NCBI GenBank assembly: GCA_964036155.1
Contig: OZ038423.1
Coordinates: 36,347,249 to 36,411,248 of the forward strand
Source of the DNA: Diploscapter coronatus
Taxonomy: Eukaryota; Nematoda; Chromadorea; Rhabditida; Rhabditidae
Length of the DNA stretch: 64,000 nucleotides
Direction of reading: 5' to 3'
Numbering within the stretch: the stretch's first letter is position 1; every line of letters starts with the position of its first letter. Positions 1-11,590 of the stretch are shown one piece after another. The notes below the pieces were generated by a model that saw only the letters and a list, made by a program, of their open reading frames with translations, had not been told where the DNA came from and searched no databases. The position numbers and the translations under genes are program-made.

Positions 1-1278
1 CTCTGCTGCAGATCAACTGTCTCGATCAGGTTAACCTAATCATAGAGCTAATCTGGAAGATGCAAGGAAATAACAGGATCGACTCGAAACCGCTGCGATT
101 CTCAGGAAACGGCAGGATGCCGAATTAGCAATGCAGTCTGTTGTTAAGTTAAGAATCTTTATAATTACTCTATCCCCGAGAAAATATTTTGAATACAAAT
201 TCTATTTTTTCTTAGAAAAATTTACATTTTCCGGGAATAATTTATCTTGAAAAATACTATATTTTCGAAAACTTTGATCTTATTTTTAGGGAGTAGAGGC
301 GATGAAATCTGGGAACCGTCTTGGCGCCTTGCAGCATTTCAACCACGCTCTGTCCATCGATGAGAAATGTGTGGATGCACTCGTTGCGAGGGGAGCGGCG
401 TACGTGATATTTGAAATTTTGCAAATTCATACGTTTTTCCAGCTATTCAAATGATGGTCATTTCGCCAAGGCAGAGGAGGATTTCGACAAGGCGTTGTCC
501 ATTCAGCCAGACCATCAAAATGCGAAAATCTACATGGTCGAGACGCTCATCAGTCATGCCAATTTGTGAGTTTGAAAAGTTGCGAATATTTTTATTGAAG
601 AGAAAAGCGAACTTGGAAAAATGTCGAAAATTGAATAAATTCCAGAATCGAAATCAAAGACGAAAACGAGTTGGCCCTACAGAAATTCGAAAAAGCCTTG
701 CGACTGAAAGAAGACAGACGGGCGCGACAAGGGCTCGAGAAAATCAGAAATAAGAAAAGGAAGCCCAGTTCTTCTATCGAAAGAGGTGAATATTTAAATA
801 GCATTTTAGCACTCTTCCATCCTTTCAAAAAATCCACTATGCGATTTACGCAGAGTGCACCTTTTCGCCCTGGTTTTACCCCTCCTCTTTTTTTCCCCTT
901 CCCTTTCCTTTCGTCTGATAAAAGAAATGGAGAGAGAGGGAAGAGTAAAGTCAGAGCGGAAAAGTGCACTCTACATTAGTCTGCGTAGTGAATTTCTTGA
1001 AACGAGGATAGAAGCGTGTTTAATAAACTTTCAAAATTCACCCGATTTTGAAATAGAGAAACTAGCAAACAAAAATAATGTGAAATTTACAAATGATGAC
1101 AAAAATGGTAAATGTGCTTTCTTCAGAAGCCAAACGACGTCGCGAGGAGGAGATGCAAAGAGAAAGGAAGGAACGGCAAAGGGAAGAGGAGAAATCGAGG
1201 AGAATGAAAGAAGAAGACAAGAAGAAACTCGCTGAAATGGAAGATTTCATCAAGGCACTCAAAAATGGAAAGAAGTAA
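1..1278 (+). CDS. TTC14-like TPR protein, 3' part
   Basis: Five exons can be joined in one frame: 1-29, 77-142, 290-399, 443-565, 646-785 and the last 1127-1278 (TAA at 1276-1278), with introns in agreeing phase. The protein begins before the window. Seen: a short Arg/Glu-rich helix, then two to three tetratricopeptide-like helical pairs (motifs such as ALQHFNHALSID and AEEDFDKALSIQPDH, with GLY/ALA spacing typical of TPRs), then a Lys/Arg/Glu-rich coiled tail (RRREEEMQRERKERQREEEK). This order, TPRs followed by a basic charged C-terminus, is that of the TTC14 family, whose N-terminal S1 RNA-binding domain would lie upstream. Role in the animal is poorly known; a nuclear or RNA-linked role is inference. 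Another TPR protein is possible, since only the C-terminal part is visible. Confidence 0.6.
838..991. repeat. Imperfect inverted repeat in a TTC14-like intron
   Basis: The last intron of the TTC14-like gene is longer than its neighbours. It contains GCAGAGTGCACCTTTTC on the left and the reverse complement of a closely related string (AAAAGTGCACTCT, then CTGCGTA) on the right, with a pyrimidine-rich centre. It looks like a decayed foldback element; no target duplication was found. Confidence 0.4.
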
Positions 1279-1802
1279 TATTTTGCTGTAATCATTTTCG
1301 AAGGCCTTGGAAAGTTCAGGATTTGTTTTGAAAAAAAAATGTTGAGAATATTAACTGCATGAACTTTCCAAGAAATCTAAGATAGCAAAACATGGGATGA
1401 ATTTGAAAGAAGATGTAGAGAATCTCCTTCTGAAGTTTTCACTCATATCTTATTTTTTCGCTTTTTCAGATGAAAAAGGGTAAATTATTTCGGCTATCAT
1501 ATATTTGATCGGGTCAAATTGTACTCTTTCCGTTTTTCCCCTTTTCATTTGTTATTGTTTTCACTCAAAGCTATTTACTCCTCAAACTCGACAATACGCA
1601 AATTTTTCATGGGTAAAAATGTTACGTTATGTTCGTTTTCGATCAATTTTCGACTTATTCGTTTATTTATCGGTGAATAAATTTCGAAATTTATTTTTTC
1701 GACTTTTTAGATTTGTAGCGTTTAGTCGCGTGCTGTGATACTTTGTTGAAAATTCGCTTTTTTCAGCTCAAAGTCTTAATTTTTCAGCGAAATCAATCGA
1801 TA
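1279..1802. other. Intergenic, no gene seen
   Basis: AT-rich spacer between two genes on the same strand. No conserved ORF was seen. A TTTTCAG acceptor at 1781-1787 lies 15 bp upstream of the next ATG and is a candidate trans-splice or 5'UTR splice acceptor. The 524-bp gap is longer than usual nematode operon spacing, so an operon is not supported. Confidence 0.5.
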
Positions 1803-3143
1803 ATGAGCGGAGTCATTGAAGAGGAGGCAGAGCTTCTGCAAATCGTGCGCGCAGACAGGTGTATTTGGTAAGAAAAGGAAAGAATATTTTTAAAAATTAA
1901 TTTTTCAGCATTCACTCCACGGTGCAATTCGTGGACTTGGCATTACAAAGTATCGCGTACAGGTAGTTTTATACCTAAAAATCCTTGATAAAAATATTTT
2001 CAGACACGGCCTTCTACCCTACCCGATGGTCACCCTGCAAAGGGCGATCCCGAAAAACTGCGAAAAAACAATGGAGGGGTTTGAGAAAGTACAAAAACTA
2101 AAAATCATGCAAAAATTCGAATTTCATTCACTTCGCACCGCCTTACAAACCTTATCCTTGGGAAATAGTGAGGGAAGTAAAAAATAGCGAGAGATAAAGA
2201 TAACTCTTTCTTTGCGCAGTTATGATAAATGCAAGACGTTTCCAAAGAATAGGGCTTCTAAGGTCGTAATTTCCCGAACTTCTTCGCTCGTTTCCCAATT
2301 GTCTTCTGCGCTTTTCTCAAATTTTTTGTGGCTTTTCCCAAATTGGACTAAACACGTCGTATTTTCTAGATCCGCGAGCAGTTGAAGGCTGCTTTCCGCT
2401 CACACCGTCGTCGAGCACTGTCAGATGTTGCGATTTTGGTCGGGTCATCGCCAATCAAGCCCAAATACACTTACAGTGAGCTTTTTTCTCGTTTTTTAGA
2501 AGAAAACCACTTTGCTTATTTTATTGATTTTCCAGAAAATGCATTTGAAAATTCAGAAATCCCGATTCATCTGTGCGACGATCAAAACTCGGAAATTGCC
2601 AGTCAAGAAGATCAGGAAAATCAAGAAAATTTGGAATCCACCCCGAGCAAATGCGGCTCGCCCTGTTCGGATCTGAGCGAAAAGGAGAAGCGATCCATCA
2701 ATCGGAGACTTTTCGAGGTTGAAAGAAACATCAAGAATGAAAAATATCGATCATTTTGCAGATTCTACCCCCGTTTTTGGACGCACAAAGCCAGGCAGTC
2801 GCAGCGACGCATCGGATATTCGTTCTGTTGAATGGAGAGATCGAGCTGATTTCCGAGGAAATGGATGAATAGTGAGTGAATTCAACGAAAAAATCATGAA
2901 TGTAATGTGATTATGGAAATGGCATAATAAATGTTTGAAACATGGAAGAAACTTCAGCTAACATTCTTAAAAAATCAAAAAAGGAAATTATTCTTCAGTC
3001 CGCTCGACGATTCAGCCCTGATGGACTCAGCTCTGAATCTGTGCCTTCGTCACGAGGAGTGCTCGATGTCCAAACAGACGCTGCAGGCAGACACCTTCAA
3101 GTGGCTCCGAATCAACCCATTCATCACGGGCGGAAAGCTGTGA
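1803..3143 (+). CDS. p31comet (MAD2L1-binding protein) homologue, HORMA fold
   Basis: Exons: 1803-1858 (or to 1867; both donors keep phase), 1909-1962, 2004-2088, 2370-2475, 2536-2717, 2762-2871, 2999-3143. Family-typical segments appear in order: QFVDLALQSIAYRHGLLPYP near the N-terminus, a helix ending in VAILVGSSPIKPKYTY, an acidic Gln/Glu-rich loop with CGSPCSDLSEKEKR, then RIFVLLNGEIELI, and a C-terminal strand region DTFKWLRINPFITGG. These match the order of p31comet/MAD2L1BP, a HORMA-like adaptor that binds closed MAD2 and, with the TRIP13/PCH-2 AAA ATPase, disassembles checkpoint complexes (CMT-1 in C. elegans). Assignment rests on motif order and hydrophobic pattern. The acidic insert looks lineage-specific. 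The exact end of exon 1 is uncertain. Confidence 0.7.
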
Positions 3144-4238
3144 GCTTGTCTTTCAACCAGGAATGCCAAAATCTGGAGTTTTAAGTTTAAACATTCAATT
3201 TCTCGTTCTTTCAATTTTTTCTAAAATACCTCAATTTCAAAATTTTCAAAAATTGTATTTCTAAATGTCCGATATGAATAGATTGGAGTTATTTTCCAAA
3301 GCGAACGCGCGTCTTCACGAATGTTGAAGAAAGGAAAATACTATGAAAAATAGGAGAGGCTAAAGATCCCAATCTAAATATAATGTTTAACAAAAGCAAA
3401 CTCCAATCCTTCAAAGAATAAGTTAAAAATCGATCTTTCATCTTTCATTGATTTCTCCTATTTACGTTTCATGATTATTTGAAACTCGATAATAAATATT
3501 CACGTTCTGAGATTAGTAATAGAAAAACAGCAAATGAAGATAATCATAGCAGAGGAATTGGTTCAAATAACATGATGTTCCTTTTACCGTCATCTTGAGT
3601 AAGTAAGAGTAAAATCAGTCAGTCCTTTCAAAATTATTACATCCAATCGGACCTACGTCTCTGACTTGCGGAAAATATTCAGGTTGAAAAAATACTAAAA
3701 TCACTGGAAAACGAAAAATTTGCGGTTTATTTCTTATTGATTTTTACTACCCGACATCAGATTTAACCGCACGAGTCAGGGAAAATTCGATGAAGAAATG
3801 GAGAGAAATGAAGGGAAAATGATGAGAAAGAATTACTATCCCTCCTATTCAATGATCGAGAAGATGGAAGGGAAAATGACAGCTCGAAATTGTTGCCCAT
3901 AACTGAACGAAGAAACGGAAAAACGACCATCAACAACTCGTGAAAACCCCCACCGATGAAAGACGAGGTTTGTCCTACACAGCACCCGCTTGAATTTTTT
4001 TTTGTTTAAATCAAATCAGAGCACTTGCACTGATTTTTTCGTGTTTGAATGAAGCACTTATTTCGTAGAATGGACTATTTTGTTGAAACTATTTTCTTCA
4101 AACTTTGAACCGTTTTGGAATTTAATGTATCGATCACTTATTATACCTATCTATATATAATAGTTTCATAAAATTGCGCTTTTTTCGGTCTTTTTCTTCA
4201 CTTTTTCCGAAAGTGCTTTCCAATGTGATATTTTAGTG
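3144..4238. other. Intergenic, presumed tyrosinase A promoter region
   Basis: 1.1 kb with no conserved ORF. TTTTAG at 4231-4236 sits two bases before the tyrosinase A ATG and could be a trans-splice acceptor. AT-rich TATATATAA near 4155 is noted but not assigned a role. Confidence 0.4.
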
Positions 4239-7200
4239 ATGAAGCTGATATTTCGTGGTATTCACTGTATTCTGTTTACTCTATTACTATTTTTGAACAC
4301 TGTATCCTGTGACAACGACACTTATGTGATCGATAAGAGCAAGCCGTACGCGGATCCATGTGCCATGATGCAGGGCATCGATGCGATGATGTGTAAGCAG
4401 ATCAGGAAATGGGACGACGACGTCAAGTTGAGTCAATCTTTCGTTACTCCTCCCATTTATGATCTAGAATTAGAACTGGTTTACACATCAATCGAAGTGT
4501 TCTTTTTTCTCGATAATTTCCAATTACAACACTCTTTCAAAATCAAAAGTTAGAAAGATTTTCAAATTTTGAATTTAAGCACGACTCAGAAAAATCTAAT
4601 GGCCGAAGAAATAAGACTTATTTATCGTCACCGATTTAGATCGTAGAAATTTTAGGCGGTGAAAAAGTCGAAAAAAATCCGACTTCCTCCCGGAATGCAG
4701 CTCACCGAGTTGACAGAGCTAAACGGAAGCTTCACGGCAGCTGATTTCGCGCAGATTGAGTCGACGATTTATCAGTGCATGGACATAAGGTGTTTGTGCG
4801 ACTATCTCGAGGGAGCATTCGATAACAACGGCGGATGCACACTTCCGAATGGGAAATTTCTCCAGAAATCGTATCGGTGAGAAAAGACGCCGACCAGGGA
4901 GGGGACGAGTCTACAATTCAGAATGCGATTTAAAAAAAAAAAAAAGAAAAAAGGTTTACTTTTTATCTCATCCCCTTTGATAAACTAGTATTTATTTGTT
5001 TCATTTGTATCTAATTTAGGAAAGAATACCGTCTATTGACGCAAGAGGAAAGGGACAAGCTACACAACGCCCTATGGGAGATGAAAAACGTGTGTTTGAT
5101 CATAGAATAATCGAATTAGTCAAAAACCCGAATGAATTTTGCAATTGCAGTCTGGAGAGTACGACAAGTTCTCGCGCATTCATCGAAAAGTAGAGAATGG
5201 TGGAGCCCATGCAGGACCGGCATTTCTGCCATGGTAGAAGATAATATCTTCCAGAAAAAATGTGAACAATTTAGGCATAGAGAATTCCTGAAAAGGGTCG
5301 AATTCAGCCTGAAGCAGGTGTACTGCCTAAAATGAAATTAGAAAAATATCAAAATTAGGTTGACCCTTCGATCTCACTTCCCTATATCGACTGGACTTTG
5401 GATTCATCCTTGGACAACTCCAAGGACTCGATCCTATTCTCAAAATATCTCTTGGGAGAGCCAAATGGTCCAACCGGATATCTTGTCAATGGGCCATTCG
5501 TGAACTGGCGCACAATCGAAGTGAGGATTTCAGGAAAACATTTCTAGTACAGAGCATTCCAGGGAAATCCAGGAATCAATAGATCCGTTGGCACACTTGG
5601 GGATGGCAAACCACTTCAGAAGAAACACATTGACTACATTATCAGTCAGAAAAGTTTCTACAATATCTATACTTTCAGCGCCTTGAGAAGGGTTGTTCAT
5701 TTACAAGTTTTTTTTCGGTTGTGAACTTGCGAATTCAGAACTGCAGGGTCACATACACAAATCCTGCGCTGACGCCAGAGTTTGCCCATGGAATTGGTCA
5801 CATGTTCGTAGGCGGTGATATGGGTAAGATCTTATTCTCATTATTTCGCTATCACAAAATTGAGAATTGATATCCTCCGAAATCTTTCACACACGAAAAT
5901 TGTTGAAAATGTTTATTTCTGGAGAAATAATAAATCATCTAGGTCTGATCCCAACATCTTCAAACGACCCAATTTTCCTGTTTCATCATACCTTCTTGGA
6001 CTCCATTTATGAAGAATGGAGGCAGAAGAAACAAGTATTACTCAGGGAAGAGTAATTTTGAACGATACAATTTCAGAGTCGTGCCGAACGAGAGAGAATT
6101 TACCCCGGCGATTTCCCAGACTGCGCCAACGCCGTTCATTTCCGAGGCGCAAATATGTACCCGTTCGTCCCAATGAAGTGAAAAAATCTATTTTCCCTGA
6201 AAAAGTCAAGAATTTAGAAATATCGATGGACTCACCAACAAGTATACCGACAACATCTACGAATACGCTCCGAGACCGACTTGCTCAGTGATCCGACCTG
6301 AAACTTGTGGATCAGAGTAGTCACTTTACTTATCTTTCCAGAAAATAAAATGACGTAATGACAGAACTCTTAGCTAGAGGTATGAATATAGATGAACATG
6401 CCAGAAGAAAACGTCATCAGTTTATTCTTATCAATATGTCAAGTCCAAATTTTATCCTTCTCGCAAATTCAAGTATCTCTCGAAGGTTTCTCTTCTGTGA
6501 CCTATCCCACATCTATCCTCGATGCTCTTCGAAGTTGAAGCCAGGAGCGAAATGTGACTACTACTCGAAGGGAGAGGAGCCCTGTTACGGAGGGAAATGC
6601 GAAAACGGCGTATGCGTCCTGAACAATGAAGAGGAAACCACGAGGAAAGTTACTCCGATAACAGCCACAGCTGCATCAGCCACTATAAAACCTTTGGTGA
6701 ATTTCCACGACAATTTTGATCTTTGAGAGGGAAATAATCTAGGAAGATTGCTATAATGAGCACAAATGCTGTGCAGCGTGGGCCGCGAAAGGTGAATGCC
6801 AGAAGAACGAAGGATACATGGGCCAGATGTGTCCCGCGAGCTGTGGCTTGTGCAGTCCAAGTTATCAGCTGATTGATGGTAGAAGATTCTCGTTAAATTA
6901 GAAATTATCATAAATTTTCATATTGCAAGGACCGCCATCCTCAGTGCAGATTGTGGAGGCGGCTCGGTGAATGTGAAAACAATGAGAAGTGGATGAGCGA
7001 GAATTGCCGAAAAGCCTGTAACAAATGTGCACAGACGAGAGCACAAGAGTGCAGCGTCAAAAGTACTACTATTTTTAGGGGGAATTTGATGAGTTTCGAC
7101 TTTTTAGCTAAAAAGAAAGCGACACCAGCTCCGAAGAGATGTGAAAACACCGACGAGTGCTCGAACGAGAATGTTTGTTGTCCATTGTGGGCTCTACGAG

Positions 7201-7671
7201 GGGATTGCACCAAAGCGTTCGACTACATGAGCTGCAACTGTAGAATATCGTGCTGTGAGTTATGAATTATGATACGTGATTTCTGTAATTCTAAGAGATT
7301 TCCAGCGCTCTGTGAAACTACTAAATACGACTATGGTAGCTGTGTCGACTACGACGCTCGATGCCCGGCCTGGGGTTTGCTTGGAGAGTGTCAAGTGGAC
7401 TTGGTTGGCTTTCTCAGCCATAGATAATAATTTAGAAAAATCCCTGGATGAGCGAGAATTGTCGCGAAACGTGCCAAACCTGTTACACACAATACACTTT
7501 GAGCAAACTGTGCAAAGGAACGGCTGGTTTGATCATTTTTGTAAAAGCTATTTGTCAAAATAACATTCCTTAGGGTCAATTAGTCCGGTGGCACCGCCTA
7601 CTACACCCAAGCCACAATTCACATTCAAAAGGAGAAGACATCTTCCGAGATTCCATTTTAGATTCGCTTAA
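4239..7671 (+). CDS. Tyrosinase A: secreted tyrosinase with four ShKT domains
   Basis: Hydrophobic signal peptide (ends about VSC). The pre-domain carries IYQCMD and CLCDYLEG. The type-3 copper domain has CuA ligands in RIHRK (exon from 5147), AHAGPAFLP and WHREF, and CuB ligands in HGIGH (about 5791-5806) and the DPIFLFHH motif (about 5967). It continues through MYPFVPMK, a FLFCDLSH Cys-rich linker and a Thr-rich stretch, then four ShKT six-cysteine domains (from about 6745, 6922, 7138 and 7310) and a basic tail ending RFHFRFA. Secreted copper oxidase of phenols, probably for cuticle or matrix cross-linking; the substrate is inferred. First of six tandem paralogues. Odd point: the intron after 6878 lacks an AG acceptor, with AT at 6920-6921 where exon phase requires AG. 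A splice-like TTTTAG precedes the ATG directly. Confidence 0.85.
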
Positions 7672-8220
7672 AGTTAAACTATCAGTTACCTCGACTATTT
7701 CTTTTGCGAATATAAAGACTTGTTGTATGTTCGTGTGGAAATGTGTCAAACTTGCATATATAAATTATTTAAACGGTTACTTACACGAAAAACTTGATTT
7801 GGTGATACTTCAAAAAGTAAATAGTTTGAAATTTCCAGTTTATGCTGGAACGTGCTTGTATGTACTCTAGAGGGCAAGTACTCGATGAAAAACAATCGAC
7901 TTGCGAGAGAAGTACGCTCAAGTTTCCTAAAAGATCATCACCATTCAACCTGAGATAGGAGTGAAGGAAGGTTAGCAATTATGATGTTTTTCGGCGTCGA
8001 CTTTTATCATCGAATTACAAACCCAGTCATCAGAACAGAAGGGAGCGTATAAATTTTAGAGTGAACGAGAGAAGTCGGAGAAATTCGAACACGAATCAAA
8101 CGTACTGGCGTGTGAGTTTGACAAATTCGTCTTCGTCCTAGTAAATTCTTTTTTTTACAAATCTCCCTTAAATATTAGAGTAGGCTTGTATTAAGCCGTT
8201 CCTATTTATTGATTTTCTAA
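7672..8220. other. Intergenic between tyrosinases A and B
   Basis: 549 bp, AT-rich, no conserved ORF. It presumably contains the 3'UTR of gene A and the promoter of gene B. Confidence 0.4.
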
Positions 8221-10822
8221 ATGTTTATGCTTAAATTTTCTACAGCTATTCTATTTTCTATCCAAATTAGTCGGATATCTGCACAGGATGAAACAAACGC
8301 ATTTGAAGCCTGTGCATTGATACCAGATTCTTCATCAAGGATATTTTGCAACCAACTACATCAATGGGATAAATTAGCGCAGGTTTGAAGATTTTCGAAT
8401 GTAAACCAGACGTGTGCAAGGTTTTGGCCCCGATCTTTCGTTCGGATCCACTGAAATTTTAACGTTCAAATTTGTCTTCGACTCGTTTCGAGAAGAAATG
8501 TCTTTTCCTTAACTTGCAATTTTTCCTTCAGACTTCTGCTTTAGATTATCTCAGTAATTTTAGTCGAATAAAGCTGTTGCCTCAAATAAGGACAATAAAC
8601 GACCGGAATTCAGTGGAAAGGCAGAAAGAAAAGAGTATCGTCAACTTACCAATGAAGAAAGGCGAAAAGTCAACAGCGCCTTTTGGGTTTTGAAACATGT
8701 AAGATTCAATAATAGTCCTAAAATTACTTATTCTTGTTAGCAGGACGGAGACTATGACAAACTGATTCGGGAGTATTCTGAAAATCCAGTAAGCTCGAAG
8801 ATAAATTTCCTACAAAAATCATAATCTACAGGAATTATCTGCTACTGCTCATGCTGGACCAGGATTCCTGCCGTATCATCGAGAATTCCTTCTTCGATTG
8901 GAATTGATGCTACGGAAAGTTGATCCAGATGTTTCTCTTCCTTACATCGACTTGACACTGGACAGTAACTTGGATGATCCAAAACAGTCCGTTCTGTTCT
9001 CCAACGATCTCATGGGAGATACTAATGGACCGAGCGGACTTGTGGCTGATGGACCCTTCAAGGATTGGCCCACGACAACTGGAGGTCAAGGCATCGAAAG
9101 AGCTGTTGGCGTCGAGGGCAAGGGCTATCCAATGACTGACGGGAAAGTGAAGGAACTTCTCAGTGGAAATCTGACGAATTGGCTCGGATATTCGGTGCCT
9201 CAGCAAGTAAGGAAGAGGATCGCAATTCTCCTTTCATTAAGAATTCAACCCAGGGCTGCTTCATCGACGATCCACTGAATACGATCGAATTCTTGTCCGG
9301 GGATAATAACATTTTCATTGGAGGAACAATGAAGAACATCCGGACCCAGTTCGACGATCCACTCGCAATCATGTCGATGGCGTTCATCGACATGCTGTGG
9401 GAACAGTTCAGACAGACCAAGCAGGTAACAATTACTAAAATGACTCATTGAGATGAAAATGTGGACCATTGCAAAAAATTTCAGTCTCCAGAACAAAGAG
9501 AAGCCGATTATCCTTCTGACGAAGTGCTCTGCGAATCGCATCATCATTTTCTATCCCATGTCATGTATCCATTCGACAAAATGACGTATACTTTTGAGAA
9601 CATGTATGAATGGAATGGGTCTGAAAATTTAGCGTCAAAGACGGGTTATCCAACAGTTACACCAAGCAATTCTACACCTATTCTCCAAGACCTACTTGCT
9701 CAGAGCAAAATATTCATGGGTGCAGATCGAGGTTGAAATGCAACTCTTTTCCTGGTTTAATGATTCATCTTTAGATTTTTGTTCTGCGACTTCTCATATG
9801 GAGAGCCGAGATGTTCATCGAAACTAAAGCCGCAATCAAGTTGCGATAATTATCATAGAGGCGAGGCTGCTTGTTTCCAAACTGAATGCACAAACAAAAT
9901 CTGCCCTCAAAGCGACCAAGTTTCCTTTGTAATTTTTTTTCTTGGTTTGTCTGAAATCGAATTTTATCCCTTCAGTCAGCTCCTGCTTTGGGAAGTCATA
10001 CCCCTACAGAAGTTGCCCCTGCGACAAGTAGAGTCACAACCGATGTTCCCGTTGTGGAAATCACAACGATGATAGCAGCTGACGTACCACCTCCGACCAC
10101 TGAAGCTCCTCAAAGACCTCAAGTCGCAGTAGCAGCTGATGTTCCAGCATCAACTTCTCCTCCACAAGTAGGGTTTGCCGCTGGCACTTCTACACAGGTT
10201 GAGAAAGCTTCTTTGACCAGTCACCTTACACCTATATGGTTCCAGGTTAGAGAAACATGCTATAATGAGCTGAAATGCTGTGAGACATGGTCGCTTGCTG
10301 GCTACTGTAGTGGGGCAAACAGCTACATGTTCAAATATTGCAAGGCTTCCTGTGGAGTCTGTAAACCTACGACGTACTTCCTAAATGATGGTATTATCAT
10401 CTCGATACGAAATGATTATTCAAGAAACTTCAGACTGTAATGATCGACATACAAACTGCCCTACTTTTGCCAAAAATGGCCAGTGCCGCACATATGGATT
10501 TTGGATGGAGGAGAATTGCCGCAAGGTTCAAACTATTCGGAAGAAGGTTTTTAAAGTGGAAAAATTTAGAGTTGCAAGAGATGTCTTGCAACAAGATTGG
10601 AAGAATGCGAACTCGGTAGATCACAGCCCGGTTCATTGCCTAATCTTCCAATTCAAACGCTTCCACGATCACCAACCAATGCTGGAAATGGTAGTTTTAC
10701 CTGAGTTTCATTTAAACGATGGCATTTTCTAATTAGTCTGGTGGTCGAATGGTCAACGGGTCCAACCAACTTTCCTTCAACAAAATTGGTTCCAACCAGC
10801 ACCAAACGCCTTTGGAAGATGA
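8221..10822 (+). CDS. Tyrosinase B: probable catalytically dead paralogue with two ShKT domains
   Basis: Signal peptide (exon 8221-8382), then exons 8564-8698, about 8744-8790, 8832-9206, 9254-9424, 9485-9585, 9633-9731, 9775 onward. The scaffold is that of its neighbours (AHAGPGFLPYHREF, SLPYID, VLFSNDLMG, FIGGTM, MYPFDKM, FLFCDFS linker, Pro/Thr-rich spacer). Copper ligands are largely lost: the first CuA His is Tyr (8774-8776), the CuB HGxGH is SGDNN (about 9296-9310), and the last CuB His is Met (9377-9379). The invariant WT after YID is LT. The usual Cys-rich pre-domain (IYQCMD...C.C) is absent and only two ShKT domains remain. Reading frame and splice sites are intact, so this looks like a maintained pseudoenzyme rather than a decayed pseudogene. 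C-terminus ends AFGR. Function unknown; a binding or regulatory role is speculation. Confidence 0.8.
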
Positions 10823-11590
10823 ATAGACAGTAGTTAGAAAACTTGAACGAACCTATCTGTATTTATTGTAAATAAAGTTCTTTCATTCAATATGTCTGCC
10901 AGAATTCATTTTGAAAACTTTATAGTCTCAATTTTCCAAACTCTCAAGGCAAACAGACTTGCCCATAATTTCTTCATCCCGGTAGTTATCGACATGTTTT
11001 CGACTTTATCACTTTTCCGTATTTATTACAAATCCAAAATAAATCGATTCGTTGCCGTCCCAGACGATAATCTCAGACAATCTTGAAGACAAAGCTAAAG
11101 GTAAGTTCAAAAATCTTCGAATTTCGAATTCCGGCGAAAAAATAATTTTGGTTTATAATGTGACCCTTCAAATAGTAACAAACGTGACTATTCTCCCTTT
11201 TAACATGAATTTTGGAGGTATGATGATATTATGAGTAAGAATGACAATCAAAAGTGTTGACAAATCGATTACCTCAGCACTAAAAATTGATTCTTGTAAG
11301 GCGACAAAACTGATATTTCAATGCCGACTAGGAAATGATATGAAATTTGCTTGTTACCAAAACAATGGTCAAACTCATAACACAAGTGGACTAAAAATAA
11401 AAATTACATGTAATACCAAAAATTATTAGGATTTTACTAATAATTGTGTACGTTCAGAGAACTTATCGTCATATACTAAATCCGCACCAAAAATCAACTA
11501 AATTCTCGAAAATGTCTACGTATTTATTTGTAATTCGTGCTAACACACACCTTCGAAACTACTCATTTAGTTCACTTCTGTATTGCTGAG
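10823..11590. other. Intergenic between tyrosinases B and C
   Basis: 768 bp, AT-rich. Several short ORFs are present but none resembles a known family. CATTTAG at 11564-11570 is a possible splice acceptor 20 bp upstream of the gene C ATG. Confidence 0.4.
10870..10875 (+). terminator. Poly(A) signal, tyrosinase B
   Basis: AATAAA 48 bp after the stop codon, at the expected place for the 3' end. Confidence 0.5.

Noticed and set aside
8523..8693. Open frame through the second exon region of tyrosinase B in the other phase
   Set aside because: It ends in TGA and lacks the R-K-E-Y-R motif; the acceptor at 8563 gives the conserved frame.
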